A stretch of 64,000 bases of DNA from Anoplolepis gracilipes (GCF_047496725.1 NC_132973.1:16268733-16332732), one strand, 5' to 3'. Positions 24,474 through 35,860 are shown, counted from the stretch's first letter. Numbers and translations: made by a program. The notes: generated by a model not told the origin, from the letters alone.

Positions 24474-24738
24474 GGGGCGCTAGATGTTGTTGGCGCCCCC
24501 GATCCACTAAAACCTCTGCGGTGGCCTGGTGGGCTTTTTCGAGACCTTCCGGGAACGTGCATTTGCCTTACTTTCGGAGGGTCCCTAGGCTATTTCTGCC
24601 CGTGGGGTCTACGTCCGGATAATGTGTCCGGACGTGACCCCATTTCTCCCATGTGTAGCGGGGGGGAGGCCTTCCTGTCGTTAATCGTGGCGCAGGGGAG
24701 CCACCACCTCCATGCCACCCCTTCGGGGGAGAAAAAAG
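24474..24738 (-). mobile_element. inverted R1-like type A 3' UTR fragment
   Basis: On the minus strand this matches the type A 3' untranslated region at 20030-20300 and 42500-42775 (CACGATTAA near 24690, GTCCGGACACATTAT near 24620, GTTTTAGTGGATCGGGGGCG near 24520). It is opposite in orientation to all neighbouring R1-like pieces. It lies between an ORF1 module and an endonuclease fragment of copy 2. Confidence 0.75.
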
Positions 24739-24741
24739 AGA

Positions 24742-24764
24742 CATTCGAGATCGCCTTACTCGTC
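24742..24764 (+). pseudogene. R1-like ORF2 copy 2, sliver left of the Harbinger insertion
   Basis: The 23 bp before the Harbinger (GAGATCGCCTTACTCGTC) align with the endonuclease codons EIALIV of copy 1 (about 7880-7898). The reading continues at 28117 with RRLPEP. This places the Harbinger inside the endonuclease domain. Confidence 0.65.
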
Positions 24765-24984
24765 TAAAGGCGGGGTCCCACGGCGCGTGAAGGCTTGACG
24801 AGCCTTGGCGAACTATCCGCGCCACGCGCCATGGGACCGGGATGGCTCGCTATTGCTCGCGGCTTGCGATTCGTGGCTCGTCCTTCCCATCGAGTAGCGG
24901 TAAACAGACCGCGAGTCAAAGGACTATCGGGCCATCAACTGACGATCACGCATCACGCGCCGTTGGATCGCCCAGTTGCATTAT

Positions 24985-25322
24985 AGAGTGGTCAAACGAA
25001 AAAATCTTAGATTTTTTAGAAGTGTATCAAAAAGAAGATATATTGTGGAATCCAAAGCATCATTTACATAAAAATCGAAATGCTATAAATGATTCTTGGA
25101 GAAGAATCGGAACAATATTTAATGTTCCAGTGAAAGAATTAAAAAAAAAGAAGCTTTATTAGCAACATATAAAAAGTTAGCGAAAAAAGTACGATCTTCT
25201 ACGAAAACAGGTAGTCGAGTGTCAGATGTGTATAAGCCAACGTGGTTTGCATATGAAAAAATGGCACAATTTTTACATAGTATAAATGTGCCAACAACAA
25301 TCATGAGTTCGGAGATGAGTTA
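24985..25322 (+). pseudogene. MADF-like DNA-binding exon of the Harbinger
   Basis: This translates to a MADF (Myb/SANT-type) domain with IEWSNEKILDFLEVYQKEDI, the central DSWRRIGTIFN, and KSTKTGSRVSDVYKPTWFAYE-like sequence after a small frame change in the lysine run near 25145. It ends near 25322. MADF proteins bind DNA through three helices. In Harbingers this gene usually partners the transposase. The continuation is the exon at 26349-27018. A lysine-run frameshift and the later stop make it defective. Confidence 0.75.
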
Positions 25323-25641
25323 AAAGTAAAGAGATACACTGAATGAAAAAAAAACTTTATAAGCAAAAACTTCTTAATCCAAAAAATTCTTTGTTTATAG
25401 ACAGCATTTTTTCCGTTCAATATATTCAATGTATTTAAGAAGTAAAATAGAACAAAGATAAAATAGACAATGATAAAAATATTGTAGTAAAATACTCAAA
25501 GTCTTTCGATTAAATAATTATTTCTATTTTCATATTTATTTTTACAATTATTTTTATTTTTTACACGTAACTTCATAAATACATAAATTTAATCAACTTT
25601 CTTAAAGGACGAAAAATTTGAAACATCTTTAACTTAAGAAA

Positions 25642-27600
25642 TTATATTTTATCTTGCCACGGTACTTTACCATTCGTTATAGAATATTCTGCAAATTCTT
25701 GTCTAATAAATTTGGCTTCAAATCCTGATTTTCTAGTTGTTCTTTGTAAAGGTATAAATGAACAACGATAATTGAAAATTCTTTGTAAACTTTCTTTTTC
25801 GTGATTTCCGGGAAATGGTTTCATTATATTTGGACTAAGAGGAAATGCATCGTCTGCTACTATTACGTAAGGCACAGGCATTTCTCTTGAGACAAGAGGT
25901 ATTTCTGCAGGAAGCATTAAATTATTATTTTCCATTTTTTAAAATAATATAGTGTTGCGAAAAACACCACCATCACTAATTCTTCTTTGACATCCTACAA
26001 AGTCAACAAATGTAAAATAATAATTAGCATCAACTAATGCCATTAAAACAATACTAAATGTGCTTTTATAATTAAAGTATTCCGATCCGCTACATATTGG
26101 TGATTGTCTAATAATATGTTTTCCGTCCAATGCTTCAATGCAATGAGGAAAATTCCATTTTTGCTCGAAATCTATTGCTATCTTTAACCATTCTTGTTCA
26201 GTTTTAGGTATCTAGAAAAGAATAAATACAAAATAATATAAAATATTTAGCTAAATCTCATAATTTGTCTATAAACTCATATATTTCTTTTTCCATTCTT
26301 GAGTACACTTTTAAAATTTAACAATTTATTTCTTATGCTTTATTGTAGGATGAAATTGTCAAAGAATTTGATAGTGACATTGATAATGACGAAAATATAC
26401 ACAGGAACCTATTTTTTTAGATGAATTGAATGAAAAATCGGACAAAGACATTGAAGAGAATACTGAAAACTTTAAAACTTCAATAGAACATGTAAAATCA
26501 CACAAAAAACGAAAGCTCTCAAGATCGGATATTAATAATCAAATGGATGAAGCCTTAAAAATTTTAAAAACAGTGGCTGAGAAACTAGTAAAAAGCAATC
26601 CTCCCGAAAAAGATCAATGCACTCTATACACAGAATTACTTTGAACAAAATTAAGAAGTTTAGATGAGAATCTCCGAGAAATTGCTATGTTAGAAATTGA
26701 CAATTTATTATTTTTTTTAAAAAAAAAATTCATCGTTACAACATAGCGGATATTACTCTGATAATATTCCAAAATATAACTTTTCACAATCTTTTTATTC
26801 TAACAATGATCCCTGGTCTTCAACGCAGATTAATTACCAGCAATTTAATGCAAGAAATTTTTCAAATTCTTATTCGCAATGGTCTTCAGAAAATAATAAT
26901 ATTACTCAAAAAGAACATTCATCTGCTTCATTGTCTCATTTACCTTCAGAATCTTATAATCCACCTCCATCACCATCTGTTGAGTCTCAGGATTCTGATA
27001 TTTATTATAATCTTTAGAATTTATTTCTCTATTGCTTTTGTTACTTTAATAAATATATTAAACAATTTTTAAAAATATAATTACTCAAACAAAAAAATTA
27101 TATAATTTGTTCCTGTAACGATGGTTGCATTCTTTTTCTTTTTTTAGTTTATTATATCTATTGTTTATTATTTTCTTTTAGTTTATATTTTTTGTTTTTT
27201 CGATAAATATTCGAACAGATAATATGCGCATAAGTACATTTCTCAAAAAATAATATATATATCTAATTATCTTTATTTCGTCTTTTAATTCGTTTATCAA
27301 AGCTTTGCAAGTTTCTTGGACACATCTTGAAACACTTTGTTTTAATACTTTAAATAAATAAGACAGACTTTTAAAATTATCTCCTGTAGCTAAAAATCTT
27401 AGGGTAATAGCTAATTTTTCTGTAACTGTAATGCATTTACGCATATTTGTATCTTTTTTCGCAATAACAAAACCAATTCTGTTCAGAAGCTGTTCAAAGT
27501 CCATTGCTGACATTCTACAAAAATTTTCAAAATATCCAGAAGGTTCTCTTTTTAAATCCTCAAGCATGTTTATTGCATTATATCTATAAAATGTAATTAA
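25642..27600 (-). pseudogene. HARBI1-like transposase, catalytic E region lost, gene split by an intron
   Basis: This is the transposase of the 24.8-28.1 kb Harbinger. Exon 1 (about 27600-27240) holds YFENFCRMSAMDFEQLLNRI and the helix-turn-helix-like LSYLFKVLKQSVSRCVQETC. Exon 2 starts after a CTAG acceptor at about 26214 (IPKTEQEWLKIAIDFEQKW). It continues with EALDGKHI (first D, near 26128), DGGVFRNT, and VADDAFPLSPN (second D, near 25853). After RIFNYR (near 25773) the expected RRVVEN-type block with the catalytic E is missing and the sequence jumps to a C-terminal tail (WQDKI, stop at 25642). The roughly 1-kb intron contains the plus-strand MADF-gene exon, so the two genes are interleaved. 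Confidence 0.85.
26349..27018 (+). pseudogene. C-terminal exon of the MADF/BESS protein
   Basis: This follows an AG acceptor at 26347-26348 and continues the MADF gene. It has an acidic stretch (FDSDIDNDEN), a basic stretch (SHKKRKLSRS), and a BESS-like helix region (MDEALKILKTVAEKL, then after a TGA near 26642 LRSLDENLREIAMLEIDNLL). A Ser/Asn/Pro-rich tail ends at YYNL and the stop near 27018. One in-frame stop and shifts in the T/A runs near 26400 and 26715 break it. BESS motifs mediate protein contacts in MADF proteins. Confidence 0.65.
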
Positions 27601-27696
27601 TATTAAAAATGTTGATTTTATTACTAATAAAATACTAACAGAACATTTTGGGTGTATATACAATATATATTAGAGAATATAAGTGTATATATATAT

Positions 27697-27765
27697 AGTG
27701 TGTGTGTGTGTGTGTGTGCGTGTGCGTGTGTGTCATGTGTGCGTGTGTGTGGCAATGTGTAGTAT
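27697..27765. repeat. (TG)n microsatellite
   Basis: An imperfect TG/CG run lies just right of the transposase exon in the Harbinger. Confidence 0.95.
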
Positions 27766-28116
27766 AATTACACACATTTTTTTATAATTACACGTATTTT
27801 TTCATAATTTTTTGTTACCTGTGTCGATTTTAGAAAAGAGACGTTATCCACCATCGCCTTTTGCGTTTTTAAATGTTTTTAACATTTCTTTACTTAAAAT
27901 AATATACATCGCTGCACAGACCATAATCTTTTCTCGTTCGCTATCCATTTTAGATTACACATCACGAATGCGAGCCACAAACTGGACGAGCTAACGCGCC
28001 GTGGAATCTATGCGACTCGTCATTGTTCGTTGCTTGCTATTTGGAGACGAACTTATTGACAAGCCTAAGCAAGCTTAAGCAAACCACGAATCACGCGCCG
28101 TGAGACCTCGCCTTAA

Positions 28117-29396
28117 AGGAGACTCCCCGAGCCTATTATAGTGGCCGGGGACTTCAACGCCTGGAATAGGCTATGGGGTTTCCGGCAACTGACCAGAAGG
28201 GCAGGGTTATGAAGGATTGGGCGGCGGTGCTCGACCTGGTACTAATTAACCAAGGGTCGAGCAGCACCCTGGTCAGACCGCAGGGGGAGTCTATTGTTGA
28301 CCTTACATGGGCATCTCCCTCTGCGGCTGACAGAATAGTCAACTGGCGGTAGATGTCACAAGAGAACCTCTCGGATCACCATTATATACGAATGGGAGTC
28401 GACATCACCTGCCACGGGGTGCTCAACCGCCGCCCCGGTGACGAGGGGGGGAACCCACCACCCAGGAGATAGGTTCTGAAACAGTTAGATTCCGATAGGC
28501 TGATGGCTGCAGTAATGTCGGAGACCTGGCCCGGTGTTCAACTCCCAGAGAGCACCGAGGACCGGGTAGGGTGGCTCGGGGAGCTTATGACCAGAGCATG
28601 TGACCTGGCCATGCCCCGAGCCAGACCCAGGCCGCGCAGGGCAGCGTACTGGTGGACAGAGGAGATTGCAGAACTACGTGTAACCTCTGTCCGAGCCAGA
28701 CGCCGCCTCACAAGATTGAAAAGGGACGGCCTCCAACGCTGCGGAAGAGGCACTGGGGGAATATAGAGAAGCGAGAAACTCCCTCAGTGCCGCCATCAGA
28801 AGGGCCAAGACTGATGCATGGGAGGAGCAGTTGCTCTTCCTCGACTCAGACCCTTAGGAGCGTCTCTGTAAGATAGTGTTAAATAAAATAAGGCATTGGG
28901 CGCCTCCCGTGACGGAATCGCTGGACCTCGAAGTTCTAGAGAACACCCTCTCCACCCTCTTTCCGAAAACCGGGGATTATCCTCATTTGGGCGATCGGGG
29001 GAGGATGGAGTGGGACGAAAACCTTGAAGTTTCCAGCGACGAAATGGCCGGCGCGATAAAAAGATTAAGAACTCGGGGAAATAAAGCCCCGGGTCCTGAT
29101 GGGATCCTCGGCCGGGTCTAAGTCTTGGCCTTGGCCCACCTGTCGGATACGGTAAGGGACATTTTTACCAGATGTCTCCGAGAGGGACTCTTTCCCCCAG
29201 TTTGAGAGAGAGCCAAGTTGGTCCTTATCCCAAAGGAGGGCAAACCTGCAGGCACCTTGTCGGCGTATAGGCCCATCTGCTTGCTGGACGAAATCGGCAA
29301 ACTATTTGAAAGAATCGTAGCAAATTGACTCGTCCAGCGTTTCAAGGGAACTGGACCGAACCTTCTTGAGGATTAATTCGGGTTCCGCGAGGGGCT
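28117..29396 (+). pseudogene. R1-clade ORF2 copy 2: endonuclease to early RT
   Basis: This resumes the endonuclease directly after the TAA duplication. GDFNAWN near 28147 keeps the catalytic D that copy 1 lost. It continues through SIVDLTWASP and SDHHYIRMG (near 28372), then the linker (RRAAYWWTEEIAELR near 28640-28685) and the start of the reverse transcriptase (APGPDGI near 29085, ICLLDEIGKLFERIVAN near 29276-29325). Stops, for example near 29118 and 29326, show decay. A solo LTR interrupts it at 29397; the frame resumes at 30007-30011. Confidence 0.88.
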
Positions 29397-30006
29397 GTTG
29401 TGCCTCCATGAGGGGCACGGGGTCGGGATAGTTGCCGGTCGGGATCCGGGGATAATTCAAAGGAGTATTTGGTTCCCGTTGGGAGAAAAAGAATAAATCT
29501 CGTGCTTAGTTCATTTGCTGTCGCACTTTTATTACACTGTTACCCTTCTGATTTACAGAGAATATAATAACTATACGTCTTACGCACCGGGTCACTCGCG
29601 AGCGCGGTAGGTGTCTTTTCGATCGTTAATTACTGCCCCCGTTTTTAGGCGGTGGGCCGCTTTTATCTCTTCCGGTTCCGGGCGGATTTCTGAGGATGTC
29701 GCTTGGCGACACGACCGAATATGGTCGTATTATACGATCACAAGTGGTGTGATCGGGGTGCGAGCTAAGGAAGTTTGAAGTTTGAAGTCCGAATTCCTTC
29801 CTCGCGCCTTTTCGCAATTCGGCAGAGCCGAGATTTCCGGTCTTCTGCGCTCTCACTCTGCCCTGGCCTTGGCACGCGTCTCTGCTGCGTCAGCAGCGCA
29901 TTCTTATCGCGGTGTGTTCTGTTCGCTCGCTTCTAGTTATTAGCTTCTTATAATATGTTTATTAACTTATAATATATATCTGTGTCTAACCCTTCCGGTT
30001 ATGACA
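29397..30006. mobile_element. solo LTR (610 bp) in the reverse transcriptase of copy 2
   Basis: This begins TGTTGTGCC and ends GGTTATGACA, a canonical TG...CA (TGT...ACA) terminus pair. The 5-bp flanks are GGGGC (29392-29396) and GGAGC (30007-30011), an imperfect target duplication. The host reverse-transcriptase sequence is continuous in copy 1 at 11520-11530. There is no internal coding region, so it is a solo LTR. Confidence 0.8.
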
Positions 30007-30472
30007 GGAGCGTTCAACCACTGATGCGATTAAGCGCCCCGCGTCAGGGCCCTCGTGGAGTCCGAAACGGAACAGGGCAGGGTGGTTGTAGCTGTGTTGT
30101 TGGACATTACCAACGCATTCAACACTCTGCCCTGGGGAAAGGTGGAGAGCGCCTTAGAACACCATGGCGTTCCCCAATACGTCGTGGAGGTGATCGGGTC
30201 TTATTTTAAGAGTAGGGGCCTAGAGTATCGCGATAAAAGCGGTACTCACTGCCGGCGGGATATGTATTGTGGTGTCTCTCAAGGGTCAGTCCTAGGACCC
30301 CTCTTATGGGACATCACATACGACCGTGTCCTGAGAATTCCCTTCCCCCCGGCTGCAAAACAGTGTGTTATGCCGATGACATACTGCTACTGGCCGGGGA
30401 AAATGACTGGGGGAAAGCCGTAAGAACGGCAGACATAGGGGTGACTTGCGTCATGCATGCAATCAGAATATC
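30007..30472 (+). pseudogene. R1-clade ORF2 copy 2: central RT with YADD
   Basis: This continues copy 2 after the solo LTR. It reads VVVAVLLDITNAFNTLPWGK (near 30079-30138), then GVSQGSVLGPLLWDI (near 30272), then the catalytic YADD at 30369-30380. It ends at codons aligning with the VRTIK of copy 1. Homology stops at about 30472 and resumes about 9 kb later at 39400 (MSLKVVPKKTEV), only a few bases away in the element. Confidence 0.87.
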
Positions 30473-30592
30473 GGACGCGACGCGACGCAACTGACACTCG
30501 CGGACCGCACTCGTAAATAATATACACTTTTAAATTAAAAGGGATAACTTTAATAGTGAACACAAACTTCAGAAACAACAATATCACAAATA

Positions 30593-31255
30593 TTAATGTA
30601 AGACGCGACCGTCCAGCTTGACAGCTGTCAAAGATCTTTGCAGTTCGCCTCTCGATTTATTTATAATATCATCAATCGGTATCGATCTTAATATCATCTG
30701 TCTTATAGAATCAGATTCGACATCCAAAATTGTGATCAATGACAAATCGTGTTTCGTTATGTCACCCTCGACCACCTCCAATTTGTTCTGCAATTCTTGT
30801 ACAATTTTATGCCCCTCTTCCTTTTCCTGAGTCAATATTTTCATTTGTGCTAATAACTGCATTACTTTTTGAGTCTAATTCGCGGCCATAAGATTACGGC
30901 ATTGAGCTTGACTTTTTTTCAATGCTTGTCTTAAATGATTCATTATAGTACCCTTCTTTACCATGAGAGCAGCCTCGTGTTCTCTTCTATTATCTTTCAG
31001 TTTACGTTGAAGAATGATATACAATTTTTCCTTATCCTTTAGTTGGGATACGTTTGACACTACGTAGCTGTATAAAGATTTCCCTGATATCTTATTATTC
31101 AACTGCGTAGAAATGATCCTCCATATGGGATCATTTTTGGAAATGATTTTACCTGTGGCAGGCATAATTTGATCTTTGCAATTTAAGATTTTTTGCGTAA
31201 TCATTTCCCTATTAACTTTTACCGGTCTTCCGATCCGGCGTTAATAATTCCGAAT
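30593..31255 (-). pseudogene. unidentified coiled-coil protein gene with one in-frame stop
   Basis: A minus-strand frame of about 200 codons runs from near 31255 (RIGRPVKVNREM) to the stop near 30595, with a single TAG near 30877. It has a basic start, a stretch with DPIWRIISTQLNNKISGKSL, then heptad-rich helix (LAQMKILTQEKEEGHKIVQE). I do not recognise the family. The pattern around DPxW...LN.KIS.KSLY recalls DNA-binding N-termini of some insect transposon proteins, but this is a weak impression. Function unknown. Confidence 0.45.
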
Positions 31256-31567
31256 GTGATCGTTTTTTTCAATTTATTTTGTCTTTCTAAAGTTGTTATA
31301 TTTTCTAATGTTTTATAAACTTTGTTTATATTCGTTACTTTCTTTATATATATTCATTCTCTGTACTGTTCTCTATGTATCACAGCCTGGGCCGCGCCAC
31401 TGCGTTTCTCACAACAGCGTATAATCCTTTGCTCTTGTTGATGCTTCTTTTCTCGCTCCAGGTCGAAATGCACACGTTTCCAATATGCAGAGTGATATTA
31501 CAAAGACTTGCGTATTTTATGAAATCATGCTTTTTTCGTTTACTTTCAATTTCTTTGATTTTGTTTT

Positions 31568-31596
31568 TCGAGAGAGAGAAAGAGAGAGAGAGAGAG
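31568..31596. repeat. (GA)n microsatellite
   Basis: A short GA run in which the Usp8-like open frame ends. Confidence 0.9.
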
Positions 31597-32186
31597 ATTG
31601 AATCCAAGATTGTTCCTCTCCTTGTCATCACTGGGATTAAATTTAATCATATCTGCTTCCTTTATGTACGCATTGTTAATCTTGATATACATTTTGTGCA
31701 TGTTCTTCAGTTTAACTTCTAAAGACTTTATCCTGTTGCGTAAAGACTTTTCGTCACTGAAGTTGTATTTTTTATCATGTTGTGATAAATAGAGCTCGCA
31801 TTTTTTATTTGACACCTTTTTGGCCAGTTCCAGTTTTAACTTCTTCATTTCTTTTATCCCTTTCTCTAATGATATTTTTTCTTCACGTGGCGGATCATAC
31901 ATTTGCGAGGCAACTGGTTTGCTATATTTTTCAGATTCGGTTATTTGATTATCTACATTAGGATCTGTCACGAATGCCGGGTATCTCTGCAGCCACTCTT
32001 GATATCCTTTAATTAAAATCTGGATCTCATACTTTATACCAAGATCCCAATTCTCTAAAATATCTTCCAATATATATAGATATTGAGTAGTGGATGTCAG
32101 AGACTTTTGCGTAGTATTCCAGTCTACCAAAATTATAACATCCGCATGACTTGCTGATCGCTCTCGAAATAATTCATGTAAACCCA
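31585..32186 (-). pseudogene. Usp8-like rhodanese fragment, C-terminal part
   Basis: This translates to ADVIILVDWNTTQKSL, then LEDILENWDLG, then GYQEWLQRYPAFVTDP. It matches the pattern of the rhodanese-like domain of ubiquitin-specific protease 8 (LDW...L..L..A...W...L.GGY.NWL..YP). A Lys/Glu-rich coiled coil follows down to about 31590. The N-terminal half of the domain lies at 38990-38757 and is separated by the TIR element. No protease catalytic region is seen, so this is a fragment, probably a partial gene or retrocopy. Usp8 normally deubiquitinates endosomal cargo. Confidence 0.65.
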
Positions 32187-32195
32187 TACAGCACA

Positions 32196-32335
32196 AAAAG
32201 TTGCAGCGACATTGCAGCAACGTTGCAATATTGCACGTTACAGTGCAATATTGCAGCAACATTGCAGCAACGGTACAATATTGTACGTTGCAGTGCACTA
32301 TTGCAGAAACATTGTATAGGCATGATTTGCAATAT
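32196..32335. repeat. left subterminal repeat array of the TIR element
   Basis: Iterated TTGCA, GCAATATTGC, ACAATATTGT and GCAGCAACATTGCAGCAAC motifs occupy about 140 bp. Their inverse partners lie at 38560-38728. Such arrays at both ends are typical binding sites for an element-encoded DNA-binding protein. Confidence 0.75.
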
Positions 32336-33475
32336 AATTCGAACAATGTAATAGCAACATTTCAACAATATTGTAAAAATAATGTATTTTATGCTTTTTA
32401 TTATATATGTGCGTATATTGCTTAAAGTGAAAGAGTATACAAGAAGTTATAAATGCCTGTCATTATAAACAAAAATATTTTTAAAATTTTCAATTTTATA
32501 CGATATTGTACGGTCTTTATGAATGCAGCGAGGTTGTGTTGTATCACATGCAGAAATGTCTTATGGGTGAACTTTTCGAGGTTATAGTTACACACGTACC
32601 ACGTGGCTAGCAGTGCCTGCATAATTCATATAAAGAAAAGTAACTTATTTAATGCAAATAAATATTAAAATAAGTGCGAGAAAAATATATATATATAGAG
32701 AACAATATATATATATATAGAGAAGGTATGTAAATGTATAATTATTTTTTTAACAATATTTAATTTTATAGCGATGATTATATAAATCCACTTAACCTAT
32801 TTTTTGACTAATATCTTTCATGCAGATATTTTGTAATTTCTTATAAAGTATATTGATCGCAAAAGTCTATTGAATAATATAATGCATCTGATTCCAGTTG
32901 TGAGAATAATTATAGAGAATTTCAACAATTATATAGAAGAATCTTCTCGGAAGAAATTCATCCCGATTGCGACACTTGCTTTCATCGATATTTTTTGAAG
33001 AAATAAAGAAAAATAAAACGATATATAGGAGATAAAAGAGTGTCAGTGGACAGCGGTATACTATAACCGCATATACATATAATTACTGATATGTAAAACA
33101 TCATATAAATACATTTGGAAAACTATAAGGGCTTTATAGCAGAATAACTTACTCATAATTTTAAAACAATGTTTTATGGTTTAAGTCTGTGTCTTTAATA
33201 AAGTAATGCACAATAACTATCTTATGTATTAATGTTTTAAATGTATACATATACAAAGACGTTTTTGTAAGACTTAACGTACAAGACAGATTATTGCAAT
33301 GTGCATTACTTAAAGACACAGACTTAAATATATGTCATTTATTTTATTCAATGCATTTTAAAACATTATTTAATTCCAGTAGTTTATCGATAAAAGATAA
33401 ATGCTCCTATTATACTATAAATGACACTTTGAAATATATGAAAAGAAAATTCTATATAACTTATAAAGTTAAAGC

Positions 33476-33477
<2 letters not shown>

Positions 33478-33524
<47 letters not shown>
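33478..33524. repeat. (TA)n microsatellite
   Basis: A TA run of about 45 bp upstream of the tnp2-like gene. Confidence 0.95.
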
Positions 33525-33526
<2 letters not shown>

Positions 33527-33659
33527 AAATAAGTGATTAATTTGCACAAATGTATATTTATTAAATTTGTTAGGTTTCTTATTATATTACCTGCTTAACA
33601 ATAATACATTTTTTTGTAGTATGATATTGTATTTATGCAATTATTGTTTATTGGGAAAT

Positions 33660-35737
33660 ATGAATAACGCACAAAAAAAACTTATTTCTAAACGTCATGC
33701 TAGGCGAATTATTTCAAATAATACTAATGTAGATATTGCAGGGTGTTCTGAATATGTTTCAAATTATGATTCTACAAATATTTTTTCTAAGGATTGTTCT
33801 AATTTAGATTTAAATGATGATAATATTGATATTTCTAATTCGCATGATACTAATGATAAGAAAGTATTTATTGAATATACACTCTCAGAGGATCACAATA
33901 ATTTTCAATATAATAATAATAATATAGCAAACAGCTCTAACTATCAAAACTGCATTATCAATGATATAAACAATATTGATGATAATAATGATGAAAACGA
34001 ATTAAGGAATGCTACAGCTACATGGGCAGTATTCCATAATATTACTCAAAACGCATGATTTATTACATATTTTTCGACGATATACATCGTACAATATACC
34101 TGCAGATATACGGACACTATTACAAACTCCAAGAGCAACTAATGTTTTTAAAATGTGTGAAGGAGAATATTTTCATTTAGGTTTCAAAGATATTATTAAA
34201 AAAATGCTCTCAAAAAATTATAGTACTTCTATTAATTTAACTATAAATATTGATAGGCTTCCATTAGCAAAATCATCGCAAGTATCTTTATGGACAATTT
34301 TATGTTCTAATACGATCAATATGGCAGTGTATCTTGTTGGTACTTATTTCGGTTTCCAAAAACCTACTGATCCTAATGTTTTTTTGCAATCTCTTGCCGA
34401 CGACTTAATTAATTTAATTAATAATGGTTATAATCATGCTGGAAATATAATCACAATTAGATTATTTGCTTTAATATGTGATGCACCTGCAAAATCTTTT
34501 GTTTTATGTATAAAAGGACACACTGGTTTTTATAGTTGCACTAAATGTTTAATTAAAGGAAAATATGTAAAGAATAGAATTTGTTTTCCAAATGATAAAA
34601 CTTATCCTTTAAGAAAAGACGAATTATTTGGCATTAATGCATATAAAAATTTTCAGATTAGTCATTCTATTTTAAATAATGTTCCAGAATTTTTACCTTT
34701 AACTAATACACCATTAGACTATATGCACCTTATATGTTTAGGAGTTGTAAAAAAAATGATAATTCTATGGATGAAAGGCCCATATTCTGTCCGTTTAAAT
34801 ACAAGATCTATTAACAAAATATCACATTTGTTGATGTTATTTAGAAATACTATGCCAAATGATTTTGTTAGAAAACCCAGATCAATAAAAGAAGTTAAAC
34901 ACTGGAAAGCTGTTGAGTTTAGAAATTTTTTATTATATACGGGTCCTATTGTATTAAAATACGTATTAAAACGAGAGATATATATTCACTTTTTGACACT
35001 ACATGTAGCTATAACAATTCTAATACGTCAACATTTATGTCAAAATAAAGAATTAATAAATTTTGCGGAAGCTTTATTGGATCATTTTGTTAAATCGTTT
35101 GAAATACTATACGGCAAACAATATGTTTCGCATAAACGTACATAATCTTCTACATATATGTAATGATGTAAGATTATTTGGTTCTTTGGACAACTTCAGC
35201 GCTTTTCGCTTTGAAAACTATATGTCATTTATTAAAAGACGATTACGAAAAAATGAGAAACCATTACAACAATTATTTAAAAGATATCATGAAATTGATA
35301 ACTGTAATATTTTACGTTCAGAACACAATAGCAATAATGAGGCATATTCATGTAAATTTTTACATAACAATGGTCCGATACCTAATACTTTTGATGTCCA
35401 GTTTCAATATCAAATGATATCAAATGAAAAACTTAATATAAATTGCAAAAGTTGCAATAATTGTTGTTTATTAAGAAATGGTACATGTATTTTAGTTCTG
35501 AACATAGTGCAAAAAAAGAATAAAGACATTTTTCTTATTGGAGAGAAACTTAAGTATGTAAAAGAAGTCTATACATTACCATGTTCATCCAATGATTTTA
35601 ATATTAAAGTAGTAAAACTAGATCATGATAAAATTATCTTTTGTCCAATTACTGATTTATTGTGCAAAACATGGAAAATTCCTTATGGGAATGATCGAAA
35701 TACGTTTGCAATATTTCCTCTGAATCATCAAATATAA
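33660..35737 (+). pseudogene. tnp2-like (Transposase_21-type) transposase
   Basis: This is the main gene of the TIR element. The first ATG at 33660 gives MNNAQKKLISKRHARR and an Asn/Asp-rich N-terminus. A one-base shift near 34045 leads into the long frame: LLHIFRRYTSYNIPADIRTL, LLQTPRATN, INLTINIDRLPLAKSSQ (near 34240), and FALICDAPAKSFVL (near 34470). A CxxC-containing patch follows (YSCTKC, near 34540), then TPLDYMHLICLGVVKKM (near 34710) and FLLYTGPIVLKYVL. A second shift near 35125 leads to INVHNLLHICNDVRLFGSL and SAFRFENYMSFIKRRLR (near 35200). The order and spacing match the insect 'transposase domain-containing' proteins related to CACTA tnp2. The C-terminus is Cys-rich (NCKSCNNCC near 35440). 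Two frameshifts make this copy defective. Confidence 0.8.
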
Positions 35738-35754
35738 TTTCGTGCGTTATCTAA

Positions 35755-35860
35755 TAGCGTTTTCGAGTGGTAGAATCATTTTCCAGAAGAATGGAATGAC
35801 TGATGTGATTAGAAAACCCGGAACCCGGGTTGGATTAATCCGTACCGCTGGAAAACGCTA
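35755..35860. mobile_element. 106-bp MITE with TAA duplication
   Basis: The ends TAGCGTTTTCGAGTGGT (35755) and its near inverse ending CCGCTGGAAAACGCTA (35860) form about 17-bp inverted repeats. TAA flanks both (35752-35754, 35861-35863). There is no coding capacity. A 3-bp TAA duplication points to mobilisation by a Harbinger-type transposase. It sits between the two genes of the TIR element. Confidence 0.85.

Larger units (their letters stand above)
24768..28113. mobile_element. PIF/Harbinger element with MADF-like gene, TAA duplication
   Basis: This 3,346-bp element has inverted ends AGGCGGGGTCCCACGGCGCG (24768) and AGGCGAGGTCTCACGGCGCG (inverse of the right end at 28113), which match at about 21 of 23 positions. 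TAA flanks both sides (24765-24767 and 28114-28116), the standard Harbinger target. The host sequence on both sides is one R1-like endonuclease reading frame. The element encodes a MADF/BESS-type protein on plus and an HARBI1-like transposase on minus. Confidence 0.92.
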
